Assembly: GCF_900102785.1 (NCBI RefSeq)
Contig: NZ_FNGC01000005.1
Coordinates: 1 to 64,000, forward strand
Length of the DNA stretch: 64,000 bases
Source of the DNA: Arthrobacter sp. ok362
Lineage (GTDB): Bacteria; Actinomycetota; Actinomycetes; Actinomycetales; Micrococcaceae
Reading direction: 5' to 3'
The notes beneath the pieces were generated by a model. The model was given only the letters and a program-made list of their open reading frames with translations, was not told the DNA's origin and made no database searches. The translations under genes and the position numbers were made by a program. The stretch's first letter is position 1. Every line of letters starts with the position of its first letter. Of this stretch, positions 16,108 to 23,721 are shown piece after piece.

Positions 16108-17571
16108 ATGACCATCACCCAGGACCAGACCGCCGCCAAGATCCCTAAACGGGTCATTTGGCTGGCCGTGGCGGGCGCCGTCGGCGGCTTCCTCTTCGGC
16201 TTTGACTCCTCGGTCGTCAACGGCGCCGTCGACGCGATCAAGGACGAATTCGCGCTCAGCGAGGCCGTGACCGGCTTCGCCGTCGCCGTGGCCCTCCTCG
16301 GCTGCGCGGCAGGCGCCTACCTGGCCGGGAAGGTCGCCGACCGCTACGGCCGGATCCCGGCCATGAAGCTGGGCGCGCTGCTGTTCCTCATCAGCGCCAT
16401 CGGCACCGGGTTCGCGTTCGGCGTCTGGGACCTGATCTTCTGGCGCCTGGTGGGCGGGCTCGGCATCGGCCTGGCATCCGTGATCGCTCCGGCCTACATT
16501 TCCGAGATCTCCCCCCGCCACGTCCGTGGCCGCCTGGCCTCGCTGCAGCAGCTGGCGATCACCACTGGCATCTTCGCCGCCCTCCTCTCCGACGCCCTGT
16601 TCGCGACTTCGGCCGGCGGAGCGGACCAGACCCTCTGGTTCGGTTTGGAGGCGTGGCGCTGGATGTTCATGGCTGCCGCCGTCCCCGCGGTCGTCTACGG
16701 CTGGATCGCCTACACCCTGCCCGAATCGCCGCGGTTCCTGGTGTTCCAGGGCAAGAACGAGGAGGCCCTCAAGGTCTTCAAGTCGATCGCCCCGAACGAG
16801 GACTCGGACCGGCACCTGCGCGACATCAAGAAGGCGATCGACGAGGACAAGCTCGCCGGCCAGAAGGGATCCCTGCGCGGCAAGGCCCTGGGCCTGCAGC
16901 CGGTGGTCTGGATCGGCATCATCCTTTCGGTGCTGCAGCAGTTCGTCGGCATCAACGTGATCTTCTACTACTCCACCAGCCTGTGGAAGGCCGTGGGCTT
17001 CCAGGAAAAGGATTCGCTCACCATCTCCGTGGCCACCGCCATCACCAACATCCTGGTGACGCTCGTGGCGATCGCCCTGGTGGACCGGATCGGGCGCCGT
17101 CCCATCATGCTGGCCGGCTCCATCGGCATGGCCCTTTCGCTCGGCACCATGGCCCTGGCCTTCAGCTCGGCCACCGGGTCCGGGGACGCGATCTCGCTGC
17201 CCGGCGCGTGGGGTCCGGCCGCGCTGGTCGCCGCCAACGTCTTCGTCATTAGCTTCGGCGCCTCCTGGGGCCCGCTGGTGTGGGTGCTGCTGGGCGAGAT
17301 CTTCCCGTCCCGCATCCGCGCCCGCGCCCTGGGCCTGGCCGCGGCCGCGCAGTGGATCGCCAACTTCGCCATCACCCTGAGCTTCCCCGTCATGGCCGCG
17401 GCCTCTTTGCCGTTGACGTACGCCATGTACGCGCTGTTCGCGGCGGCGTCGTTCTTCTTCGTCATGTTCAAGGTGCCGGAGACCAACGGCATGTCCCTGG
17501 AACAGGCCGAAACCCTGTTCGTGCCGAAGGGTTCCGCAAAGGAGTCTGCGAAGGAGTCCGCCAAGGCCTGA
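16108..17571 (+). CDS. MFS sugar porter (sugar/H+ symporter)
   Basis: The 487-residue, 12-TM protein shows the sugar-porter family motifs: GGFLFGFDSSVVNGA in TM1, ADRYGRIPAMKLG, RLVGGLGIGLASVIAPAYISEISP, PESPRFL at the end of TM6, QQFVGINVIFYYS in TM7, VDRIGRRPIML and PETNGMSLE after TM12. These fit the XylE/AraE/GalP/IolT group, which imports pentoses, hexoses or inositol with protons. The QQFVGINV motif holds the sugar-binding glutamines. The tail has a short SAKE repeat. No sugar catabolic gene is adjacent, so the sugar is undetermined. It converges with an MFS gene across a strong bidirectional terminator. Confidence 0.88.
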   Translation: MTITQDQTAAKIPKRVIWLAVAGAVGGFLFGFDSSVVNGAVDAIKDEFALSEAVTGFAVAVALLGCAAGAYLAGKVADRYGRIPAMKLGALLFLISAIGTGFAFGVWDLIFWRLVGGLGIGLASVIAPAYISEISPRHVRGRLASLQQLAITTGIFAALLSDALFATSAGGADQTLWFGLEAWRWMFMAAAVPAVVYGWIAYTLPESPRFLVFQGKNEEALKVFKSIAPNEDSDRHLRDIKKAIDEDKLAGQKGSLRGKALGLQPVVWIGIILSVLQQFVGINVIFYYSTSLWKAVGFQEKDSLTISVATAITNILVTLVAIALVDRIGRRPIMLAGSIGMALSLGTMALAFSSATGSGDAISLPGAWGPAALVAANVFVISFGASWGPLVWVLLGEIFPSRIRARALGLAAAAQWIANFAITLSFPVMAAASLPLTYAMYALFAAASFFFVMFKVPETNGMSLEQAETLFVPKGSAKESAKESAKA

Positions 17572-17608
17572 GCCGGCGCCGTGTGAGATCGGCGCTGCAC
17601 TCTGCGAC

Positions 17609-17658
17609 GTGACTGAGAACGCCCATGCTTCCCCGGAAGCATGGGCGTTCTCTGTCAC
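17609..17658. terminator. Bidirectional terminator hairpin
   Basis: An 18-bp perfect stem (17615-17632 with 17635-17652) is extended by GTGAC/GTCAC after a T-T mismatch. It lies between the convergent sugar porter and MFS genes and can serve both strands. Confidence 0.8.
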
Positions 17659-17689
17659 TTCGGCGGCTTCTGGACGAAGCCAGGCGTCG

Positions 17690-18916
17690 CTAGACCACGT
17701 GCGGCTCGTGCGCTGCCAGGTAGCGACGTCCGCCGAAGACCACGGCAATCGCGGCCACCATGGCCAATGCGCCGGCGAAGAACGGCACCTGCGGGCCGAA
17801 GTGCTCGCCCAGCTGCGCGGCGGCAAAGGGTGCCAGGGCGCCGCCCATCCAGCGCACGAAGTTGTAGCCGGCGGAAGCCACCGGCCGCGGCGAATCGGAA
17901 ACGCCCATGGCCAGCTCCGTGTAGATGGTGTTGTTGACGCCCAGGAGCGCCCCGGAAATCACCACGAGGACGACGACGGCGGGAACCGAGTGCCCGGCGG
18001 CCAGGCCCAGTCCCACAAGGTCCAGCATCAGCAGGACCAAGGTGCCGATGAGGACCTGGACTGCTCCGAAGCGGTTCTGCAGCACGGGGGCGGCAAACAC
18101 CGAGAAGACAGCGACCGCGACGCCCCAGCCGAAGAACACACCGCCGATCCCGTAGGCGTCCATGCCGAGGATGAAGGGCGTGAAGGCGAGTACGGTGAAG
18201 AAGCCGTAGTTGTAGAACAGGCCGCTGGCCGCCGTCGTCCGGAGCCCCCTGTGCCCCAGGGCAAGCAGCGGATCCCGGAGCCGGACTTTCCGCTCGGGCA
18301 GCGGGGTCTTGGGCAGCAGGGCAATGAGCGCGATGAAGGCGGAGGCCATCAGTACGGCCGTGCCGAAGAACGGTGCGCGCCACTGCCAGCCGCCCAGCAC
18401 TGCACCCAGGAGCGGGCCGAGGGAAATTCCCAGGCCGAGGGCGGCCTCGTACAGGATGATCGCCGTGCCGGCACCGCCGCTTGCGACGCCGACAATCACG
18501 GCCAGCGCCGTGGCCACGAACAGGGCGTTGCCCAATCCCCAGCCGGCCCGGAAGCCGATGAGCTCAGCCACGCTGCCCGAGGTGCCGGACAGTGAGGCGA
18601 ACACGACGATCACCGCCAGTCCGATCAGCAGCGTCCGCTTCCCGCCGATCCGGGAGGAGACGTAGCCCGTGATCAGCATGGCGACGGCGGTCACCAGGAA
18701 ATAGCTCGTAAAAAGCAGCGACACCTGGCTCGGGGAGGCGTCCAGGTTCTTGGCGATCGCCGGCAGGATGGGGTCCACCAGCCCGATGCCCATGAAGGCG
18801 AATACTGCCGCCAGGGCCGTCGCCCACACCGCCTTGGGCTGTTTGAGTAGTGAGGCCTTCTCGGCTTCGAGGGTAACTTCGGCTGCCGGCAGGGTGTCGG
18901 CGGGGTGGCCGTGCAT
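17690..18916 (-). CDS. MFS efflux transporter (DHA1 type), MarR-controlled
   Basis: The 408-residue protein has 12 TM segments. Motif-bearing parts are FMGIGLVDPILPAIAKNLDASPSQVSLLFTSYFLV in TM1-2, GYVSSRIGGKRTLLIGL (motif A) and ALGLGISLGPLLGAVLGG (motif C, diagnostic of antiporters/efflux pumps). The ATG follows TAGGAG. It lies 36 bp behind a marR gene on the same strand, and the two probably form one operon under the tandem palindrome at 19438-19466, the standard set-up for a MarR-repressed drug or phenolic-compound pump. The real substrate is unknown. Confidence 0.86.
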   Translation of the reverse strand: MHGHPADTLPAAEVTLEAEKASLLKQPKAVWATALAAVFAFMGIGLVDPILPAIAKNLDASPSQVSLLFTSYFLVTAVAMLITGYVSSRIGGKRTLLIGLAVIVVFASLSGTSGSVAELIGFRAGWGLGNALFVATALAVIVGVASGGAGTAIILYEAALGLGISLGPLLGAVLGGWQWRAPFFGTAVLMASAFIALIALLPKTPLPERKVRLRDPLLALGHRGLRTTAASGLFYNYGFFTVLAFTPFILGMDAYGIGGVFFGWGVAVAVFSVFAAPVLQNRFGAVQVLIGTLVLLMLDLVGLGLAAGHSVPAVVVLVVISGALLGVNNTIYTELAMGVSDSPRPVASAGYNFVRWMGGALAPFAAAQLGEHFGPQVPFFAGALAMVAAIAVVFGGRRYLAAHEPHVV

Positions 18917-18952
18917 GGGGCACTCCTAAATGATGGGAATTTCGGTTAGATG

Positions 18953-19435
18953 TCAGGCCTGGAGCGTCGCGTTGATCCTGCCCATGACCGGCAGGGCAGC
19001 GGCGAGGGCGGCGCGGTCATCGTCCGAGAGGGACGAGAGGATGCCGGCCAGTACGGCGTTGCGGCGCTCATTGGCAGATGCGACGGCGGCGGTGCCGGCC
19101 TCCGTGAGGGTCACCCGGACGGCGCGGGAGTCGTTGGGGTCCGGTTCCCGGCGGGCGAGGCCGGCACGCTCGAGCTTGATGATCTGCTCGGTGGCGCTCG
19201 GCACTTTGACGCCGAGGTTCCGGGCGATTTCGCCCACCCGCACTCCGCTGGCGGAGGAAGCACTGCCACCCGAGCCGGGTGCGGCGTCCATCAGCATCTT
19301 GAGCATGCTGAGCTGGGCGGCGCTGAGCTCGCCGTCGGCGTCCAGACGGCGAACGAGGTAGATGCTGTGGCGCAGGGCCTCGCGGAAGTCCTGGGCGAGG
19401 GCGAGAAGGCCGGGGGCCGGTTCACTGGCGTTCAT
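18953..19435 (-). CDS. MarR-family repressor
   Basis: The 160-residue protein has the winged-HTH layout of MarR: LSAAQLSMLKMLMDA, then VGEIARNLGVKVPSATEQIIKLERAGLARREPDPNDSRAVRVTLTEAG, in which the D-x-R-x-x-x-x-x-LT wing is intact, flanked by dimerisation helices. It is the first gene of a two-gene unit with the MFS pump. A palindromic operator begins 2 bp upstream of its ATG and contains the TAGGCT -10 box, so autorepression is very likely. Ligands of MarR proteins are usually aromatic acids or similar; none can be named here. Confidence 0.9.
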   Translation of the reverse strand: MNASEPAPGLLALAQDFREALRHSIYLVRRLDADGELSAAQLSMLKMLMDAAPGSGGSASSASGVRVGEIARNLGVKVPSATEQIIKLERAGLARREPDPNDSRAVRVTLTEAGTAAVASANERRNAVLAGILSSLSDDDRAALAAALPVMGRINATLQA

Positions 19436-19437
19436 AG

Positions 19438-19466
19438 TTAGGTAGCCTAACAGTTAGGCTACCTAA
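19438..19466. promoter_or_regulatory. Tandem palindromic MarR operator
   Basis: TTAGGTAGCCTAA (19438-19450) and TTAGGCTACCTAA (19454-19466) are reverse complements of each other and each is itself a near-palindrome. With the 3-bp spacer this makes a 29-bp symmetrical element. The -10 box TAGGCT of marR (19444-19449, minus strand) lies inside it, so bound repressor would block RNA polymerase. Confidence 0.75.
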
Positions 19467-19549
19467 TGGTCAAGGAAACCGAGTTGCCCTTTCATTCTTG
19501 GTCGCTAAAACCGGCCAGGAGCCATAAGTGATAGCGCATCGGAAAGCGC

Positions 19550-19585
19550 GCCGACGCCGGAACCCAGGCGGGTTCCGGCGTCGGC
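19550..19585 (-). terminator. Terminator of the mtl operon
   Basis: A 16-bp GC-rich perfect stem (GCCGACGCCGGAACCC / GGGTTCCGGCGTCGGC) with loop AGGC lies 28 bp after the mtlD stop. Confidence 0.75.
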
Positions 19586-19612
19586 ATTTCAGTGCTCGGC
19601 GTGGCAGGAGGG

Positions 19613-20761
19613 CTAGACGACAGCCTTGGCTTCCTCGATAAGGGACGAGACCGCGGCAAAGAGCGGGTGGTCCGCCGCCAGGCCGGTGACCGTCTCCGTG
19701 GCCTCGTCCGGCGTGGACGCGGAGAGAATTTTCGCCAGCTCCACGGCCTCGGCGTCGGCCGGATCCTTGAAGCGCAGGGCCGCGGCGATCGCCCCGAGCA
19801 GCGCCTCGGGGACAATTCCGCGTTCGGCCAGCTCGGCAGCGGGGCCGATGAAGCGTTCGTGCCGGCTGAGTTTGCGCAGCGGGGCACGGCCCACCCGGTT
19901 GACGGTGTCCGGCAGGTGCGGGTTGGAGAAGCGGCCCAGGATCTTCTCCACGTACGCTTCCTGATCCCCGCGGTTGAAGCCGTGCTTGGCCACCAGCAGC
20001 TCCTTGGTCTCATCCAGGACGGCGCGCACGTCGGCCGCGACGTCCTGATCGGCCATGGCCTCGGAAATCTTGCCCAGGCCGGCCTCGAAACCGAAGTAGG
20101 CCGCCGCCGCATGGCCCGTGTTGACGGTGAACAGCTTCCGTTCGATGTACGGCTCCAGATCGTCCACGAAGGTCGCGCCCGGGATCGCCGGTTCCTTCCC
20201 GGCGAACGGCGTGCGGTCGATCACCCACTCATAGAACGTCTCCACCGTGACGTCCAAGCCCTGCCCGGCCTCCTGGTTGGGCACAATCCGGTCCACCGCC
20301 GTGTTGGCAAACACGGCGGCATTGTCCAGGGACCCGGCGGCCGGATCCCACTGGGCAGCGACTTCGGACTTCAGGATGTTGGTTGCGTTGATCGCGTTCT
20401 CACATGCCATCACCTGCAGCGGCGCCAGCCCGGGGGCGCGGGCGGCGATCCCCTTGGCGATCACAGGCGCCACAAACTTCAGGATGTGTGGCCCGACGGC
20501 GGTGGTGACGATGTCCGCCGTCGCGATTTCCGCGACGACGGCGGTTTCCTGGGTGCCGGAGTTCAGCGCACGGAAGTTCTCGACGGTACGGACGGCGGGG
20601 TTCTCTCCCACTTCGTGGACCTGGTAGCTGTCCGTGGCGGCCAGCTCGGTGATGAGGGCGTCCGCGACGTCGGCGAACACCACCTCATACCCCGCCTCGT
20701 GCAGCAGCAGGCCCACGAATCCGCGCCCGATGTTTCCGGCTCCGAAATGAACAGCCTTCAC
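19613..20761 (-). CDS. mtlD: Mannitol-1-phosphate 5-dehydrogenase
   Basis: The 382-residue NAD enzyme oxidises mannitol-1-phosphate to fructose-6-phosphate after PTS uptake. It starts AVHFGAGNIGRGFVG (Rossmann), and carries CENAINATNIL, VDRIVP and FTVNTGHAAAAYFG, all typical of MtlD in the polyol-specific long-chain dehydrogenase family. The GTG start overlaps the mtlA stop by one base (TAGTG), indicating translational coupling. It is the last gene of tetR-mtlA-mtlD and is followed by a terminator. Length is normal. Confidence 0.93.
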   Translation of the reverse strand: MKAVHFGAGNIGRGFVGLLLHEAGYEVVFADVADALITELAATDSYQVHEVGENPAVRTVENFRALNSGTQETAVVAEIATADIVTTAVGPHILKFVAPVIAKGIAARAPGLAPLQVMACENAINATNILKSEVAAQWDPAAGSLDNAAVFANTAVDRIVPNQEAGQGLDVTVETFYEWVIDRTPFAGKEPAIPGATFVDDLEPYIERKLFTVNTGHAAAAYFGFEAGLGKISEAMADQDVAADVRAVLDETKELLVAKHGFNRGDQEAYVEKILGRFSNPHLPDTVNRVGRAPLRKLSRHERFIGPAAELAERGIVPEALLGAIAAALRFKDPADAEAVELAKILSASTPDEATETVTGLAADHPLFAAVSSLIEEAKAVV

Positions 20762-22749
20762 TAGGAGTTCACCTTTCCGAACAGGGCCAGCACTTCGTCA
20801 ACCGTGGTGGCCGCCTCAAGCTGGGCCACCTGGGCCTTGTTGGTGAAGACCTTGGCGATCGAGGACAGGATGTGCAGGTGTTCGTTGTTGACACCGGCCA
20901 CGCCGACCACGAACTTCACTTCCTTACCGTTCCAGTCGATGCCGTTCGGGTAGCGGATTACCGACACCGCGGACTTCATGATGTGGTCCTTCGCGGCGTT
21001 GGTGCCGTGCGGAATCGCAAGGAAGCTGCCCATGTAGGTGGAGACGGATTCCTCGCGTTCGTGCATGGCGTCAACGTAGCCGGAGTCGACGGCGCCGCGG
21101 TCCAGCAGCAGCTGCCCGGCCTCGTCGATCGCGGCGTCCCGCGTTGTGGCGGTGCCGTTGAGGACGACGCTTTCGGCCACCAGGATACCCGCAGGACCCG
21201 TATCGGCGCCCGTCTCAGCGTCCGGCTCGGCCTCCGCGGGGGCCTCTGTGGTGGCGGCCGCGGCAGTGGCCGCTCCCGCGTCCGTCGTGTCTGCTTCCGT
21301 GTTGCTGGCCTCGACCAGTTCCACGATCTCGTCGTACCGCGGGCTGTTCATGAAGTTGTCCACCGAGACATGCACGGCGCTGGCGGTCGCGGGCTTGGCC
21401 CGTTCGGTCAGGTCCTGGTGGGTGATGACGACGTCGTACGTGTCGGTGAGGTTGGCGATGGCGGAGTTGGTGACCTTGACGTCCGGGAATCCGGCAGCCT
21501 TGATCTTGTTGCGGAGCACCGAGGCGCCCATCGCGCTGGAGCCCATGCCGGCGTCGCAGGCAAAGACGATGTTCTTGATCGGGGTGGCGAGGACGGCGAC
21601 GCCGCTGGCACCCACGCCCTCACCGATCAGGGCCGCGGAAACCGAGCTCTTCTTGCCCTTCAGGGCCTCCATCCGGTGAGTGGCCTGGTCGAGGTCGTCT
21701 TCGGCGGGCGCCTTGCTGGCTTTCAGGACCACCGAGGCGATCAGGAAGGACACCGTGGTGGCAAACAGGACGGAGAGCGTCACGCCGACGTAGCTGTCGC
21801 GTGCTGTTGAGGCGTAGACCGCGATGATGCTGCCCGGGGCTGCCGGGGACCGGAGTCCGGCGCCGGTGACGACGAGCGTGAAGATGCCGGTCATGCCGCC
21901 GCCGATTGCGGCGAAGATCGTCATCGGCTTCATCAGGACGTACGGGAAGTAGATCTCATGGATACCGCCGACGAACTGGATCACCGCTGCGCCCGGCGCG
22001 GATGCCTTGGCCAGACCCTTGCCGAAGAATGAAAAGGCGAGGAGGATGCCGAAGCCCGGACCGGGGTTGGCTTCGAGCAGGAACAGGATGGACTTGCCCT
22101 GCTCAAGCGCCTGTTGCGTGCCCAGCGGGGTGAGGATGCCGTGGTTGACGGCATTGTTAAGGAACAGGACCTTTGCGGGCTCGATGAAGATGCTCGTGAA
22201 GGGCAGCAGGCCGTTGGTGACCAGGAATTCCACCACGGCGCTGGCGCCATTGCTGAAGGCCTTCACGATGGGGCCGACCACCAGCATGCCGACGACCGCC
22301 ATGGCGGCGGCAAGGATGCCTGCCGAGAAGTTGTCGATCAGCATTTCGAAGCCGGGCTTGACGCGCCCTTCCCAGATCTTGTCCGCCTTCATCATGAGCC
22401 ACCCCGTGAGCGGCCCCAGGATCATGGCGCCGATGAACATGGGGATGTCCGTACCGACGATCACACCCATGGTGGCCACCGCACCCACCACGCCGCCGCG
22501 CACGCCGTAGACCATCCGGCCGCCCGTGTAACCGATCAGCAGCGGGAGCATATACGTGATCATGGGCCCGACAAGCTTGCCGAGCTCCGCGTTGGGGAAG
22601 AAGCCCGCCGGGATGAAGAGCGCCGTGATGAAGCCCCACGCGATGAAGGCGCCGATGTTGGGCATGATCATTCCGGACAGGAACGTCCCGAATTTCTGCA
22701 CGTGGACGCGCATGCTGGTGCGCGGTTTCGCAACTGTCTCTGTTGCCAT
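20761..22749 (-). CDS. mtlA: PTS mannitol transporter subunit EIICBA
   Basis: The 662-residue protein imports and phosphorylates mannitol. EIIC occupies about residues 10-345 (HVQKFGTFLSGMIMPNIGAFIAWG; GGIHEIYFPYVLMKP, the sugar-binding GxHxxxxP-like motif). EIIB follows at about 385-480 with the active cysteine in VFACDAGMGSSAMGAS. After an Ala/Glu/Thr-rich linker of ~45 residues, EIIA spans about 520-660 with the phosphorylated histidine in FLAIPHGTNAAKDH. All three domains are intact in one chain, as in Escherichia coli MtlA. It receives phosphate from HPr, whose gene is not in this window; enzyme I is coded divergently nearby. Confidence 0.93.
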   Translation of the reverse strand: MATETVAKPRTSMRVHVQKFGTFLSGMIMPNIGAFIAWGFITALFIPAGFFPNAELGKLVGPMITYMLPLLIGYTGGRMVYGVRGGVVGAVATMGVIVGTDIPMFIGAMILGPLTGWLMMKADKIWEGRVKPGFEMLIDNFSAGILAAAMAVVGMLVVGPIVKAFSNGASAVVEFLVTNGLLPFTSIFIEPAKVLFLNNAVNHGILTPLGTQQALEQGKSILFLLEANPGPGFGILLAFSFFGKGLAKASAPGAAVIQFVGGIHEIYFPYVLMKPMTIFAAIGGGMTGIFTLVVTGAGLRSPAAPGSIIAVYASTARDSYVGVTLSVLFATTVSFLIASVVLKASKAPAEDDLDQATHRMEALKGKKSSVSAALIGEGVGASGVAVLATPIKNIVFACDAGMGSSAMGASVLRNKIKAAGFPDVKVTNSAIANLTDTYDVVITHQDLTERAKPATASAVHVSVDNFMNSPRYDEIVELVEASNTEADTTDAGAATAAAATTEAPAEAEPDAETGADTGPAGILVAESVVLNGTATTRDAAIDEAGQLLLDRGAVDSGYVDAMHEREESVSTYMGSFLAIPHGTNAAKDHIMKSAVSVIRYPNGIDWNGKEVKFVVGVAGVNNEHLHILSSIAKVFTNKAQVAQLEAATTVDEVLALFGKVNS

Positions 22750-22807
22750 GTGAGTTCCTAACCGTCATTCCCGCTGCTTTGCAGGATGGTCCGATAATTT
22801 CGCCGAG

Positions 22808-23536
22808 CTAGCTGGTGGAGCTGTTGGAGATCCGGTGGAGCCATTCGAGGAAGAGCTTGAGTTCCGAGCTGGAGAGCTGGTCCGAGTGGGACGCCTGGAG
22901 TGCTGCGTTCAATGCGATGGCCGCCACAACCACTGAGGATTTTCCGCTGTCGACAGAACCGTTGTCCCGGGCCTGTTCGGTGGAAACCGCAAAGATCATG
23001 GCGTCGCGGGTCATGGCGGAGAGCTCGAGGTTCCGCTCCGGCACCTTTTCCGCGATCAGCATGAGGGTCACGCCCACGTTGGCCGCCAGGATGGACCTGG
23101 CCGCCTCCTTGGGCGGGACGTTGAGCTGGCCGGAGACGGCCGCCTTGTTGAGCATCTCCTCCATGAGGGCCTCGGCATCGGCGACGATCGCCGGACGGCT
23201 CTCAGGGCGGATATTGCCAAACATGACGAGGTACAGTTCCGGCTGTTTCAGCCCAAACTGTACATGGTTGTCCCACATCCTCCGGATGTCCTCCAGCGGT
23301 TGGCCAGAGGGCGCGAAGTCACGTTCGCCCGCGACATATTCGTCAAAACCTGCTGCGACGACGGCGTCGAACAGCCCTTCCTTGTCACCAAAGTGGTGGT
23401 AGAGGGTCGGTGCCGTGACACCGGCCAGCTGTGTGACCTGGCGGGTCGAGACCGCGGATCCGCCCGAGTTGGCCAGCAGCTCGGCGGCCGCGCGCAGCAG
23501 CCGGGCCTTGGGTGGTAGCTGGCCATCGATACTCAT
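22808..23536 (-). CDS. TetR-family regulator of the mannitol operon
   Basis: The 242-residue protein has an N-terminal TetR HTH (LLRAAAELLANSGGSAVSTRQVTQLAGVTAPTLYHHFGDKEGLFDAVV). It is the first gene of tetR-mtlA-mtlD (58 bp gap to mtlA). Mannitol operons of other bacteria use MtlR activators, so a TetR regulator here is a lineage-specific solution. TAGGGT 7 nt before the ATG suggests a leaderless mRNA, and the palindrome at 23555-23569 would cover the promoter, consistent with autorepression. The inducer is probably a mannitol-derived phosphate, by inference only. Confidence 0.88.
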   Translation of the reverse strand: MSIDGQLPPKARLLRAAAELLANSGGSAVSTRQVTQLAGVTAPTLYHHFGDKEGLFDAVVAAGFDEYVAGERDFAPSGQPLEDIRRMWDNHVQFGLKQPELYLVMFGNIRPESRPAIVADAEALMEEMLNKAAVSGQLNVPPKEAARSILAANVGVTLMLIAEKVPERNLELSAMTRDAMIFAVSTEQARDNGSVDSGKSSVVVAAIALNAALQASHSDQLSSSELKLFLEWLHRISNSSTS

Positions 23537-23543
23537 AACCGCT

Positions 23544-23549
23544 ACCCTA
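23544..23549 (-). promoter_or_regulatory. -10 box (TAGGGT) of the tetR-mtl operon
   Basis: Seven bases separate the box from the ATG at 23536. The operator palindrome begins 5 bp further upstream. Confidence 0.5.
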
Positions 23550-23554
23550 GCACC

Positions 23555-23569
23555 TATAGCAACGCTATA
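23555..23569. promoter_or_regulatory. TetR operator candidate TATAGC-AAC-GCTATA
   Basis: A perfect 6-bp inverted repeat with a 3-bp centre lies 19 bp before the tetR start, in the position expected to block its promoter and possibly to influence the divergent ptsI. Confidence 0.6.
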
Positions 23570-23583
23570 TGAACTGCATCACA
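23568..23583. promoter_or_regulatory. CRP/GlxR-like site TATGA-N6-TCACA
   Basis: The sequence matches the consensus TGTGA-N6-TCACA at nine of ten positions. It overlaps the edge of the TetR palindrome in the divergent region between the mtl operon and ptsI, which is where cAMP-type control of PTS genes would be expected. Confidence 0.55.
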
Positions 23584-23721
23584 TACAATTTTTGCAGGTG
23601 CCGTAACCCGCCCGTTGACGTAGCCGTCAGCCGCAGGCACAAATGATCAGCAGGGTCAGCGGCGGCACCTGGTTTACCGGCTTAGTGGCCACTGGCCTAC
23701 GACAGAGAATGAGGACCTTCA

